From positions 23,700,564-23,764,563 of the forward strand of contig NC_135558.1 in the NCBI RefSeq assembly GCF_964340395.1: DNA of 64,000 bases, given 5' to 3'. The DNA comes from Glandiceps talaboti (taxonomy: Eukaryota > Hemichordata > Enteropneusta > Spengelidae). Positions 23,069 through 35,779 of the stretch are shown here, piece by piece. The translations under genes were made by a program, and so were the position numbers. Each line of letters starts with the position of its first letter. Position 1 is the stretch's first letter. The notes beneath the pieces were generated by a model that had not been told where the DNA came from, did no database searches, and saw only the letters and a program-made list of their open reading frames with translations.

Positions 23069-23716
23069 GTTATTTAATCCAAATTTTGATCACCAATTTA
23101 CAGCCTGGACGAAAACTTCGCCGAACAATGGTGCGTTGTCTTTCGCACATTATGTACCACAATCACTAACCAGGTTTCTGATGACTAAAGCCCATAACCA
23201 AAGTCTCTTCATGTTAATAATAACTTTGAAGAAGAGCAAATGCACGCTAAAATGTTTAGAATGACCCAGAGACAAATAGCTGATGATCCCTTGGTGTCAA
23301 CATCAGCAAATTGCCAGTAAATGCGGAAGTAAAATATGTGTTTATGCTGGCGATGTTAACGGTCTACTAGCATTTTGTATGTGACTGATTGCATATATGG
23401 TCTCAACAATATTCTAAATTTCAATTAAATTTTACCCATTTCTGAATTAACATATACACATGAACATAATCAACATAATTTATGTTGGGTTATGAGTATA
23501 AGTTTACTTGTTTACAAGAGTCTGAATACACGTCCTGACTGCCATGCACTCACCTTCATTGTTTACTGACCTGTGTATATCTCTATCATTTTGTGACTTT
23601 TTATTTCCCCATTTTTCATCAAAATAACTGACACGATATCAATGACAAAGGTGTGTTATTTGCCCGGAATACAAATGTTATTTGTAAATTGGTGATCAAA
23701 ATTTGGATTAAATAAC
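23069..23716. mobile_element. TIR element with perfect 34 bp inverted repeats and TTA duplication
   Basis: Arms at 23069-23102 and 23683-23716 begin GTTATTTAATCCAAATTTTG and are exact reverse complements over 34 bp. TTA flanks both ends (23066-23068 and 23717-23719). 648 bp, no coding capacity. A TTA duplication suggests PIF/Harbinger-type mobilisation. The identical arms imply a young insertion. Confidence 0.8.
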
Positions 23717-25254
23717 TTACTTGTCCCAGTCACAGTGATATGGAAAATGTTTGTGTCTTAATATTATGAACAGACATACACCCATTCACATACCTGATAC
23801 ACATAAGCTTACAACAGTAGTGTTGAAAAATCACACCAGGTTTATTCCAAAAGTTGTTTTTTTAAACTATAATTACAAATGAAGGGAAGAAAATCAATTT
23901 TTACCCTAAGCTTGTATCAAAGAAACTAAGAACTGAGATATCATACATACATGTACTAATACTAGGTAAGTTATTCTACTTGCATCCAAATGTTCATGAT
24001 GACTACTTTAATAGTAGACTGAATTTTACCCTGTACTTTGTGTTATTGCCTCTAAAATACTAATTCTCGTTGCCAAAAATTATCATGTTGAATAGTAAAA
24101 AGGTGCACATATTTATGTACACCCACACAGTACATCGCAACCATTCCGGCAAACTGTGAGTACATCATTATCAACGGAAGGAATTCATTTCCAGAAATGA
24201 CTGAAACACAAATGCAAAAATATATTAATAACATCTAATTCACTAATATAACATGAAGAACATGCTTTTTTAAAGATATTTTATTACATGCAACACATTG
24301 CTGGCCCAGGTGTTCGTTCTTACATTAGCGATGTGACGAGTTCGAATTTTACAGCCTCGCAGTAACAAAGCACCAGTATACAACCTTGAGGTGTGGAAAA
24401 TCACAAAACCCACAAAACTCCGAGGCCTGATTGCTGACATTGATTGATTCTGTCACAGAATAACTAGTCAATCATGTACTTACATGGTTTCGTGATCAAG
24501 AGACAATCATGAATGAAACTGCCAGTCATGGACAAAATTGTTGTTTTTGATTTGGCCTGTCAGAAGTGATGTGTAAAAAATTTATTGTGGTAATATCCCA
24601 ATCATTTATAAATCGATTTGTGACAGCATGTTTTAATAGAGTATTTTCTTTCGGCCAGTTGAGGTAAGTGGTACCATGGATGTACATGTATGCTGATACC
24701 GTGCACTGAATATCAGAGAATCCAATTCTTTACCTCAGGTAGTCCTGTGTAGTTGGACATGGAAGTATCACTTCTGTACTGAATGAATTTCTACGATCTG
24801 CTCTAACACCTGAATATTCTTGAAGCACCCATAAAGAGTTAATAAATATTCTCATTGCCGTCGGTGACAAAATAATGGAGCTTAAATATAATACTTACAT
24901 TCCAAGATGTCCTTTGTGATTTGAATTCACACACGGACCAAGTTCTACATGTTTCGCAGTGAACAAGTTCATCATAGTTATAAACAAAATTGTAGATCTT
25001 GTGTATGCCCAGTATACTCAAAGTTACGTACATGTATGGTGCCAATGTGATTGGTTAAGGCGTGACCTTCTAACCTTCAATCAATATTCATGAGCAATGC
25101 CTTATTAGGGGATGTGGTCAATGCCTTATTAGGGGATGTGGTCGACTGATTTATAAAGAACCTAAATTTCAGGCAGTCCCACAACAAACACTAATCATTA
25201 TCTACACATACGACAAATTACACCATTTTAACAACTTTGGTCTTTTACCTATGA

Positions 25255-26821
25255 CAGTGTTCTGCCAAGGTTTCCAACTAGTGGGGACAAAGGCCCCTTG
25301 GTTGCAAAAAGTGGGGTCATTTGACAGGGAGTGGGGTCAATTATTTATTGTCTATGAAATTATATATATTACCTCAGACCACTATAGAGATACCATGGTC
25401 TGAGATATTCCATTACACATAGATTATTACCTAACTTCATAAAACAATTCCATTCATAATAACAGTTCCCAGTAAGCTATTTTTTGAAAATTGTACACTA
25501 CACATTACACCTTAGAAAAAGAAGGCAATAAAAATTATGTAATTTTAAGTCATTTCTACAGAGTATATTATATGTTGTTTAGAAAGATTGAACAGCCAGC
25601 TACTAGTCACAAATTTTAATCTGAATATCAATGAATAGCAGTGCTCAAATTTATGATTCCTTTTCTCAGACAAGGATAAAGAACAACTTCAAAATTAATG
25701 AACATATGATTGAATAAAAACTTTGAGAAATCCTAATCTTGTAACCACTTGTTTCATTTTTACAACTGTTACATTGCCATGTTTATCATTCCCTCTTCAA
25801 ATTCATGACGAGTTTAGAAGAAAAAAAAACATTTTGAAGAAAATAAACTCCCTGACTTTCAAAAGTACCAAATGTGAACGAAAAAATAATACAGTCAAAC
25901 AAACTTTAAAATAATTTATTTTTATTTTTAATTACCATCACTGGCTGTGTAACAACATGATTTCGTCAGGTGCTATATCAAATGACAGTATTAGTTACAT
26001 ATTGTAAACTTGATACGGAAAGCTGACATTAGGTGTCCTTGAAACTCTGAAATCTTGAACTTAAACTATCAACAACGTCAACGTTAGGATGCATGATGCT
26101 TTGTAATACCACTGTAATTATTTTCTGATTTGCACAACAAGTTCATTCGTCATGTCTGACCGGGCGCACATGCATCAGCCGTCTCTAGTGGCAGCCAGTG
26201 ATCACTCATTGATTCAGTGCCCAACATTCACGTGTCACTGTCAACATCATGCAACACGATCCCCTAACGCAGCTTTGTCGGAATCAAAATACACATGTAC
26301 TCATTTTGTTAACCCATCAACAAATGAATATCACAACCTGTTCCGTAAAATTTGGTTTACTAAGGCTTATGTGGCAGATAGATGTTCCGATTTCCCGTAG
26401 CAAGTTCAGCGTTTCGCACACGTCAGTGAGTAGGTCAGAGGTCGTGACAGTGACGGTAGACAAAACATGGGAAGAGAGACGTCCATTTAGGCGTCTCATC
26501 TACTCTATGAGACTACCTCTAATGTTTCAATTGAAGATTATGTTTATCAAAGTTGATCTTTTTGTTGCATATTAATGCATTTTTTTTGCATGTTAACAAT
26601 AGAACTGCGTGTTGTCACTGTATCTTATATGATGTCAACAAAACTGCATGTCGCTTACAGAGTCAGTATACTTTTTGTGGTATTGACGCCAGGGCCTGTT
26701 CCTGGACTTAGTGTCTGCCCTACAATGAATGCGCCAAAATGACGCAAGGTGGGACAATTATTGCGTCATTTGTAATTTTAGGGGGCCAATGTCGCAAGGC
26801 CGCGGCCTCGGCAGAACACTG
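25255..26821. mobile_element. hAT-like non-autonomous element, 6 bp target duplication
   Basis: 1,567 bp. It begins CAGTGTTCTGCCAAGG and ends CCTCGGCAGAACACTG (15 of 16 inverted match). CTATGA flanks both sides (25249-25254 and 26822-26827). Frames inside (26152-26400, 26249-26575 plus) match no transposase I know. Confidence 0.8.
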
Positions 26822-27180
26822 CTATGAGTTGAATAAAGTCAATGAAACTATAACGGTAATAGCGTCAATCATAAATTATATTATATCATGCTACTATGTG
26901 CCATTCTGATTGGATAATAACTGTGGTAAAATCCCATTTTACCACGGCTGGCAGTGGTAAATGGGCCCCTAAACTAGCATATGAATAGTACATACAAGCT
27001 GAATGTGGAAACCAAAGGGGGGTGGGGGGTGGGGGGGTGGGGGGGTGGGGCTTGACTATTAGGAAAATCTGGGGTTTAAAACAAATAAATAAATAAACAA
27101 TACGTAATATATCAAACCCAGCTAGCCAGGGGACCGTGTAAAGCGGCTCAAGTCCATGTTTGGCTTCAACATCACTGGCC

Positions 27181-27348
27181 ATGGCTGATAAGGTACAAGT
27201 TCTCCCATACAATGAGCCATCTCAGCATCCTGCTCTCGTTGAATCAAGCAACACCAATTTAACTTTTAACCATCAATCAAGTGCGTCAGGATTATTTCAA
27301 AACTGTACATTTTCAGGTTCAGTCAATGTTCAATTTGTTAACCATTAA
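27181..27348 (+). CDS. Possible short ORF, antisense within ABL intron 1
   Basis: ATG at 27181 in a good context (ggccATGG) opens a 55-codon frame, MADKVQVLPYNEPSQHPALV...GLFQNCTFSGSVNVQFVNH, then stop. AATAAA follows near 27566. It looks less low-complexity than other short frames here and could be a tiny gene, a terminal exon or a captured fragment. I do not recognise it, and no splice partner was found. Confidence 0.2.
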   Translation: MADKVQVLPYNEPSQHPALVESSNTNLTFNHQSSASGLFQNCTFSGSVNVQFVNH

Positions 27349-27789
27349 ATTAAAGTAGACTGTGTAACGTCGCATCTCTGATTTACTGTCTCGAGCTTTC
27401 TCCGATTCAACTGATTCAACGCCGAGACATCTATTTTTAGCAGTGTACAAGATTGTATTGTTCTTATGTAAATATCCAAACAAAATTGTTACTTTCTTTG
27501 ACCTCTTGCCCCGGTTTCTTTGTCGCTAGTTTTCAACGCGTTTTCGTTATGCATTATATGATGTAAATAAAGTGATTTTTCAATGCTATGCAATGCAGTG
27601 TATGGTTTGTGTTCATGCAGTGTGTGTGTATGGGCGACATGAACGTATCCACTCATCAAAATATTCTCGTTCCCGACGATCTGTTACCGACGATCTTTTT
27701 CTGTGCGTGCGAATTCGCCTTTTCAGGCATATAAATAACCACAGAATCACATTTAGAAGAAATAGACACATATTTTGATATAATATAAT

Positions 27790-27931
27790 AGCAATAACCC
27801 CCGCCGAAGGCGGGTATACACTCGAATTTGGTACAATTCGCTCCATATAGCACTCGCCATTCGGCTCGTGCTATATGTCGCGAATTGTATCAAAATCTCA
27901 TGCATACCCACCTTCGGTGGGGATTATTGCT
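27790..27931. mobile_element. Long palindromic MITE
   Basis: 142 bp that folds on itself almost end to end. AGCAATAACCCCCGCCGAAG at the left matches the complement of CTTCGGTGGGGATTATTGCT at the right, and the inner parts ACAATTCGCTCCATATAGCA and TGCTATATGTCGCGAATTGT also pair. No protein. The superfamily is unclear. Confidence 0.7.
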
Positions 27932-28614
27932 TAAGTAGACATCATTGCAACCAATGATATGATAAACAGTTTCAGATCATTGCTAATGTTACCATTAGTG
28001 GACTAAGATTTAATGGTTCCAGCTGTGTGTTGTGCAAGAAAATATACCATTTGGCAACCAGGGGTAAACAAATCCACTGGTCCGAGCTCCAGGACCAGCG
28101 ATTTTTTGCCCAGACCACACAAATTGGACCTTGTCTGGTCTGTCAGACCAGTATGTTACTGCAAATAACCATGTTAAGAAGTAGGAACAGCAACAACTGA
28201 AAATGAACAAACATGAAATATGATGGCAAAGGAACTGAAACTATATGGCATTGCATGACCTTTCAAAAGTCCTATGGTTCATGAAGTATACAAATGTAAT
28301 CAAGTGACTTTTGGTGTCAACCCTGTAATAGGAGTATTATAGTGTATTGCTCAATTGAATAGGAAATTGATCTGACCACGGTGTTTGAATACTGAGGTGA
28401 ACTTTGGCAGTTGAATGTTGGCTGGTGGTGCATGAATATATTAGTTTCAGTTACTATTTTACTCATGAGTTCCAGAGTGAAACAAGTCATTGAGAATGAC
28501 ATAGTCCCAACTATGATTGGGTTTTAAGGAACTGTCAGTTTATGTTGTCATTTTCAAACCTGGTTAATGTTGTTTGGCCTTATATGGTTGTTTTTGATAT
28601 CACTACTCTGATCA

Positions 28615-28984
28615 CTCTGATGTGGAGTCATGATGGGTGAATGGCTAGCGTGACCGACTTGGAATCTACAGGTTGCAGGTTCGAGCCCCGTCGCTGCCTG
28701 CTGTTTGTTTCTGAGTGGCTAAAGTCCTTGGGCAAGATTTGAACCACGGCTGTGCCTCAGTCAACCCAGCTGTATAACTGGGAACCTGGTAGGATGTAGG
28801 TTGCAATGTGAAGGCTTTAATCCTATGCGCTTAAATGGCTGCAATGGATTGTATGCTCCCCGGGGAGTTGAGGAAGACTAAAGGGCCGTTGTGCCATTCT
28901 GATCCGAGCCAGGGGTAATAATTGTAAAGCGCTTTGAGCACGGAGTGGGAAAGCGCTATATAAGAAACCAACATTATTATTATT
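28615..28984 (+). mobile_element. tRNA-derived SINE inserted in composite repeat copy B
   Basis: The 5' part carries a box B-like GGTTCGAGCCCC at about 28679 and an A-box-like TGGCTAGCGTGAC. The middle holds CTCAGTCAACCCAGCTGTAT and AACTGGGAACCTGGTAGGA. The 3' end is GGAAAGCGCTATATAAGAAA, CCAAC and (ATT)n. Copy A reads straight through at the matching site (near 10758), so the boundaries are visible. ATCA is a possible target duplication. Confidence 0.85.
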
Positions 28985-30423
28985 ATCACGCAATAACACT
29001 TGTGAACTTAAAACAAACAGACTTTGATATGTTGTGTCTGCTCATTGGACATGGAATAGACTACTTATGTTGTGTCTCCTCGTTGGACATGGGACATGCC
29101 TACTCTTCAAGATGACGTCATGGAATAAACCATTCAACAATAAAGGATGGATCAGGTACAGGGTGGGGTGGGGGGGGGGAACCTGTTCAAGCATGTCTGA
29201 GTTATAGCTTTGGACATGAAAACTGCACCAACAAAATGGCTGCCAGGCAGCCATATCGAATTGTATCACGAAGAAAATGGATATGCACATGTATGTCATA
29301 GAACACTGTACTAATACCAACTTTGAATGAGATCTGTTCAAGCATGTCTGAGTTATGGCTTTGGACATGTAAAATTCGCAAACAAAATGGCTGCCAGGCA
29401 GCCATATTGGATCGTATCATGACAACAATGAATATGCACATGTATGTCATAGAACACTGTGCTAATACCAACTTTGAATGAGATCTGTTCAAGCATGTCT
29501 GAGTTATAGCTTTGGACATGGAAAATTCGCAAACAAAATGGCTGCCAGGCAGCCATATTGGATCGTATCACAACAACAATGAATATGCACATGTGTGTCA
29601 TAGAGCACTGTGCAAACATCAACTTTGAATGAGATCTGTTCAAGCATGTCTGATTTATGGCTTTAGACAGGGAAAATTTGTAAACAAAATGGCCTCTAGG
29701 TGGCCATATTGGATCATATCATGAAACAATTTGACATGCATATGTATGCCATAGTAAGTTTGAAAAAAATTGGTCCAGGCATCTCCAAGAAACGGCTCTA
29801 GATGGACGAATGGACCGACAGACCCCAATCCATAAGTTCGACTAACAAGCGACCTATCGGTCAGAATAGCTCCGCTGTTTTTTTTAAAATTTTATTTTTT
29901 ATTTTGGTGAAATGTAGAAGTGGTTCAGTTCTTCAGTTCTTCACTATGCAGTTTTGTTTCAGCGATGCAATAAAGTGGTTAGTGGTTTCATATGATGTCT
30001 CACTATAAAATACATTTTACACAGAAGTTGGTAATGTATTGTACTTTTATACCATAGTCACCATTTTATAACAAAAATCTACTGTTATGAAAAATTGCAC
30101 AAAATCTCAGAAAAAAAATGACTGGGAAATGCACACAAGAAAAAGAAAAAAAAGAGAAGATTTTGAGGTTGGCTATAAGTAATTCCAGTGTCTTACAGCT
30201 TTAACCCTGGAAAATTTTAATGATGAATGAAATAAACTAGGGATCTAAAATAATTTTGAGGCAATTTGAATTTCAATTTTCTAACAAATTTACCAAGTCA
30301 ACAACATTCAACTTGTACTAGTTGTAGTAGATATATATATAGGGAAGAAATGTATTAATCGCCATCTTAGTTTCCGTACGGCGACAATCCCCAAGTACCC
30401 GAAAGAGAGTCATTCTCAGCCAA

Positions 30424-32150
30424 CAGGGTTCGACACTGGAGTAAAAAAGTCACTATCCCACAGGACTAGTAAAATTGATAACGTAGTAGTCCTGCAAAAA
30501 ATTTGGTGGTCCTATCTTTAAGTGCTTTCGCTTGTTCACTTAGGCTCTTCATCTCTCTTAGTTTTTGCTCTACTTCTAATTCACTTTTCCAAACCCCATA
30601 TTTATTTCAAACCGTGTGTTGTAATTGAACTGTCTATTTCTTTGTAGTTGTTTGTGCATCATCAACTCCTTACTGTAATTTTATTCTTTTTTATGTTTTG
30701 GAGCTTCTTCTCTTTTTTTGTTGCTTTCTGTGAGTAGTTTGTCTTAATTGGGGGGGGGGGGAGTAATAAGATGTTATGTGGTCTTATTTCTAGCTTAAAT
30801 ACTACATAACATTTCTGGTACACATTGATCTAACTATTGCATTTTTAAAAGACAAAAAATTACCTTCCCATGGAGCAAGTCTTTATAGTGTTGTCCTTAG
30901 TGCATATTAGAATGTATTTACAACATAAAAATAAATAAATTTGAAGGTTACCAGCAGTTACAGCAAAATTTTGTTACTAATTACATGTACAAGTCACTTC
31001 GTCTATTTTCGTGTCTATGTACTTCCGGGTTGACATAAACGTTAAACGTGATACAGTCGGCCCTATAATTACTAAGAAATGACAAAACCGTTCGCAAAAT
31101 AAAGTTCAGGATTTTAATTTTTCAAACTGAATATCAATATCCACTACACATTCAATAACTGGTTTCGCGTATTTAGAAATGTGCCCCAAAACATGAACAC
31201 GGAACACGGAACACGGAACACGGAATCATGTCAGTGTTAGTACACTGTTACTAAGTTAGCAGTTTCATTGTAGGCTGTAAGTTGTACCGGTAAAAAAAAC
31301 GATCATCACATCATGTAGGAAGTACAAAAACATAGAACACGTTGTTTTCTTGCTGAATAAACTCACTGAAATAACAACACGGTCAAATTGCGTCTTCGAT
31401 TTTGACAGCCACCATTGTTATGATTGAGCTTCACTTACATCCAATTTGTACAGCGTTTTTACAAAGGGAGCTCGTCAATAACCTACCGAATAATTAACTC
31501 AGAAACGTAGTTTAAATACTAACTGATCTAAAAATTACTGTTCAGAAAGACTACGCATCCGTACATAAATACGAATTCATGCGACAAAGATTTCAACTTT
31601 ACTATTTACTTGTTACAGTGTAGAGGCTAGGCCAGCCTTACCCTTATGTTATGATACACATATCATCGTACAACTAATTTTATTGGCTATAATATTAGCT
31701 ACATTTGAAAGGTCTCACTTGATTGGCTCATCCTTCGCTATTCCCGTTTTCAAGAGACACCCCGCCAGAATAAAGTGCCACGATGTACAGCAATGGCGCG
31801 AGATCGCCTGTTGGGCGACTTTCCCACCGGGTGTGCTTTTCGAAAACTACACAACACATGCTTTTATGACACGGAATCATAGAAAATCTACCCCGTTTCC
31901 AAACTAATAGTAATTTTATCGCGAATAGACGACCAGAGTTGGTCAAAATAGCAAATTAAAAATCAAATGAATTTTACTATGACCGTGAATTCATCATATA
32001 GCCGGTGGTTTGAATTCTGAGCTCCCTGATATACCTATCGAAAAGTCACTATCCCGTCGGATGCATTTTAGTAACCTTTACTGGTCCTCACAGAAAGTTA
32101 CTAGACTCGCGGGATAACGGACCAGCGTGTACGTGTATGTCGAACCCTTG
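30424..32150. mobile_element. hAT-like element inserted in composite repeat copy B
   Basis: Begins CAGGGTTCGACACTGGAG and ends TATGTCGAACCCTTG. GGGTTCGACA/TGTCGAACCC is the inverted terminus, and GTCACTATCCC recurs near both ends in inverted arrangement. Copy A has the uninterrupted site CAGCCATACGTTACAG at 11979. GCCA or CCA is the ambiguous target duplication. 1.73 kb, no recognisable transposase, with a small ACACGGA repeat near 31200. Confidence 0.75.
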
Positions 32151-34359
32151 CCATACGTTACAGCATAGACCCTCCTGGTTACAGTGGTAACACTCGTTCA
32201 TGTTCGATTACCTTTCATAAAGAAAACACAACGAAATGGTTGAAGTGATCTTTTTTTTAATTTTTAATTTCTTTTCATCACAACAACAAAATCTGCGGAT
32301 CAAAAGTGTTGTAAACTAAACCAGAAAGAATTATTGGGCTGGCTAAACTTCCCGATGAACTGGAGTAAGGTCCAAGTCCAAGTAAGCCCCGATAGTACGT
32401 GAGAAAATCGTCTCAAACTAGCGATACAACTTTCAAAATATAACTTGACATGTTAGAGTTATACAATTCAAGACGGGTTTTCACTCGAAAACCACAATTC
32501 TGTGAATAATGACACTGAACGCAGCGATTTCTCGGACGATGTTACCACTGCACTGTAACGTATGGCTGACAACGACTTGCTTCTGGGTTAGTCCCTCGTG
32601 CATCCGGGTACTTGGGATTGTCCTGCATTACCACATCGGCAATTTTGACGCTGTAATTTTGCCACCAATATTGATCGTACAAAAACAAAACTCCAAAAAT
32701 GAACCACAAAGTACTTTCCCTTTCAAAATGTGGTAATTTTAGAAAGAGTATTATCGTTTTTATTGACAACTGACTCTGTCAAAAATCGTTCGATACACTT
32801 CAGTTCAGGCATGGAAGACTTCTCACAATGATAATGAGGTGCATATACTGGAATGAACCATTCTGTAGGAGGGGTGGGTGGAGAATTGGATTTGAAGTTT
32901 ACAACCCTTTTTCGAACAAATATTTGTCATTTGGGCGCACAATGCGTAGAATTAAGACTATAGCACATATTACATTGCTTGTTTGACGTCAATAGTGTCT
33001 TTTGAAAAGTTACACTTTACCTAAAGTCTCGCGGACTGATTTCCAATATGGCGTCGGTCATAATACTCATTAACATATTCATTTTTTTTTCAAATTTCAA
33101 AAAAAAAATCATAAAAAATAGAAGAGAAGACGTGCTGACTTGAAATTAACAAATCTAAGTAAGCTACCCCCTGTGCATCAACACACCAGATATCAAAGCA
33201 ATCTGATTTGAAGTTTATGAGGAGTTGATGAAAATGTCATTTTTGGAAAAAAAATCATTGAAAATGGCACAGATCAACTTGGCATGAACAAATCTGAATA
33301 GCCTCCCCCCAGGGAACATGCACACCAAATATCGAAGAATTCCGACTGTCACTTCCGGAGTAGATAGTGAAAATATAAAAGTTTGACGGACACATATGAT
33401 TCACTCTACTCTCTATACCTCAATACCCACCTATACCTAAAGCTACGCTTTCAGCTTTCGCTGACAGCGGAGCTAAAAACATCATTCCCATGTTCTCTGG
33501 TAGATTGATTTGTTTTCCCTGGTCGTGTTTTGTAAGTCCCAATGCTATGTAATTGTCTCTTGGACTGAATGTTATATTATCAACCATTGAATATTGGTGT
33601 CCGATTTTTGAGAATATCTCTGTTTAATATTGTACTCTATTATTGGAACAATCATGTTTGTTCATGATGAATTGCCCCTTGTTTTGAAAGATATGTCAGC
33701 AACTAAGAACTTGAGTCTAACAACCCCCATAGTTAGTTATCCGGTAAACAATGTACCATACACAGACACTTGATATAATGTTGATGATGTTCAGAGTCCC
33801 CTTCCACTTTATTACTAGTTCCCTTCCCCTTTTATCAAATAAAGTATGAATACTATCTGTTGATAAACAGACCAAATGAATGTATGACACATTTCATTTC
33901 ATAAGGCCTGGCTACAATTCAAAGAAGCTTGACGTGTGGTTACATTTTACTAGCAATTTTTGAAATTTACTAAAAAAAATTGAACCCAATTAATAGTCAA
34001 TTTACTACCAGTTTTCATAAGCTAGAGGAATATATCTGGGTCTACAACTCCAGAGATATTTTATCATCAGAATTCACTATCAGATCTACAATGTATATGC
34101 CAGCAGTTGTGCAGAGCTAAAAAAAAAAAAGTACCTTGTGATGATTGCAATAGAGTAAAGGAACAGCAATGAAATAAAGTCATAGTTCAAATCCATGTAG
34201 ATTGTACAATTCACATGTACATGTACTTACATGTATGAATGTTTAATCCTTAATGTCAACCCTAACCATTACACTGTCTAGACAAGTAATCTCAAGAGAA
34301 TTACTTTTATAAAATGTTGCTTCTCAGTATAAATTATACGTCAGACAAACTATATTTGT

Positions 34360-34738
34360 AAAAAAAAAATAGTGCCAATGGTGTTGTAGCACGACTGTAT
34401 TTGACTGTAGCTATGAGCGTGGTCTTGTTGCTAGACATATTATACCCATGCCTGTTGTTATCTTAGAATATATTATAACCATTTGGCTGTTACTATGGCC
34501 ATGGTCTTGTTGCCAGATATATTTGTATACATTTTTTGAATGTTCAGTTGTTTGCCTATTAACCCTGTTAGTATTTTAAAGATAGACGCAATCATTTTGG
34601 CTGTTGCTATGGGTGTTGTCTTGTTATAGGCATATTTGCATACAGTTTTGGAATCTTTAGTCACTTGGATACCCTTCCCATCATGCATCTTTGCAATATA
34701 AGCCATCATTTGGCTGTTGCTATGGGCATGGTCTCATT
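34360..34738 (+). mobile_element. R1 5' fragment, interrupted
   Basis: Starts AGTGCCAATGGTGTTGTAGC then ACGACTG and runs through TTGGCTGTTGCTATGGGC units. It breaks off at 34738 in ...GGCATGGTCTCATT, where CAGTGTTCTCGCCAGAG begins. That sequence looks like a hAT-type end, but no partner end was found downstream. Confidence 0.55.
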
Positions 34739-35779
34739 CAGTGTTCTCGCCAGAGAATTTTCATGTATCGGGCCCGATATCCTTTAATTTCTGCCGATCT
34801 GTGATCAGTTGTTCCGATACGCAATCAGATTGCTTAGGGTTTGGCACATTAACATTGTTCATCTGTCACTCTGTCAGCTAACACCTTTGTTGTTTTCAAT
34901 GTATACTCATTTGTATTGATCCTAAAGACTTTTTAATTAGTTTGAACGACTATTCAACCCTCTACCACTACCAGACAGATTTCATTGAAGTTTGCCATCA
35001 GTATTGTTTTCGATAGCAATAAAATGTGTAAACCTGCTAATGGTAGTGTGATTCACACTATGGTACATCTTTCGTAGATCAAAGGCAAAACCGGCCTATC
35101 CGTAACGTCGGTTCGGCCGTAGAAGCATGTCGGAACTGCCAATATCAATATTTGTGTCTACAACTCCATGGATATTTTGTCATCAGAATTCACATCAGTC
35201 CGGCACCACTCAAACACGAGACGTTACAAACACTCCACAGTTGGAGGTTTTCCGAACTAATGAATATTAAAGTGGGATAACACGGAAGTCATGGACTTGG
35301 CCTAAGGAAGGTTCTACTATGGATACATTTCTGCCTAGTTTTGTAGCTTCAGAGACATATCTTGGACTTTGTTAGAACGTAAACATCTCTATAATGGACA
35401 GTTCTATAAATCTGTTGATTTCCAGCTTATTAGATTCAAGCATTCATCAGATATGAGCAATCAAAATATACTTGTGTGTGCTAAAAATTCCTTTCTTTTT
35501 TGTCACTTGATCATCAAGCAATCATTGTCTCATTTGGCAATGCTTTTCTCGACAATATATTTATCTTATATATATTTTTTGTAAGGTTGCAGTACGGAAA
35601 GTAATCTTTCCACTGATGTATAATACATGAAGATTGAACAATGGGGAAAAATGGGGAATACTTTTTAACATCACTATGTTTATATATGGATGCCTGTGCA
35701 CCAAGCATGGATGGTTTGATACCTAGCATTTTTCATTCAGTTTTATTCAAACATAATTATGATTGCTGTTTCAACATCA

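Larger units (their letters stand above)
28480..33479 (+). repeat. Large composite repeat, copy B (with two insertions)
   Basis: Paralogue of 10690-13281 with the same order of blocks: AAACAAGTCATTGAGAATGA, ~155 bp units (29175-29830), AGCGACCTATCGGTCAGAAT, the inverted-repeat segment, and the final hairpin with CTAAAAAC. Relative to copy A it contains a SINE (28615-28984) and a 1.7 kb hAT-like element (30424-32150). The two copies are closely similar outside indels. Confidence 0.8.

Noticed and set aside
26152-26575. Two overlapping plus frames as a possible transposase
   Set aside because: They lie inside the hAT-like element but show no DDE, RVT or zinc-finger pattern that I can recognise. 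Probably chance frames.
26886-27212. Minus frame starting MYGRTCTLSAMASDVEAKHGLE as an alternative ABL first exon
   Set aside because: It does not resemble ABL 1a or 1b N-termini and has no phase-1 donor in the right place. It contains a P/T-rich stretch from a simple G repeat.
29042-29643. Several ~100-codon minus frames with the motif DMAAWQPFC / SNMAAWQPFCLRIFHVQS
   Set aside because: They arise from the ~155 bp tandem repeat and recur in pieces at 6124 and 11239. There is no start or splice logic, so they are repeat by-products.
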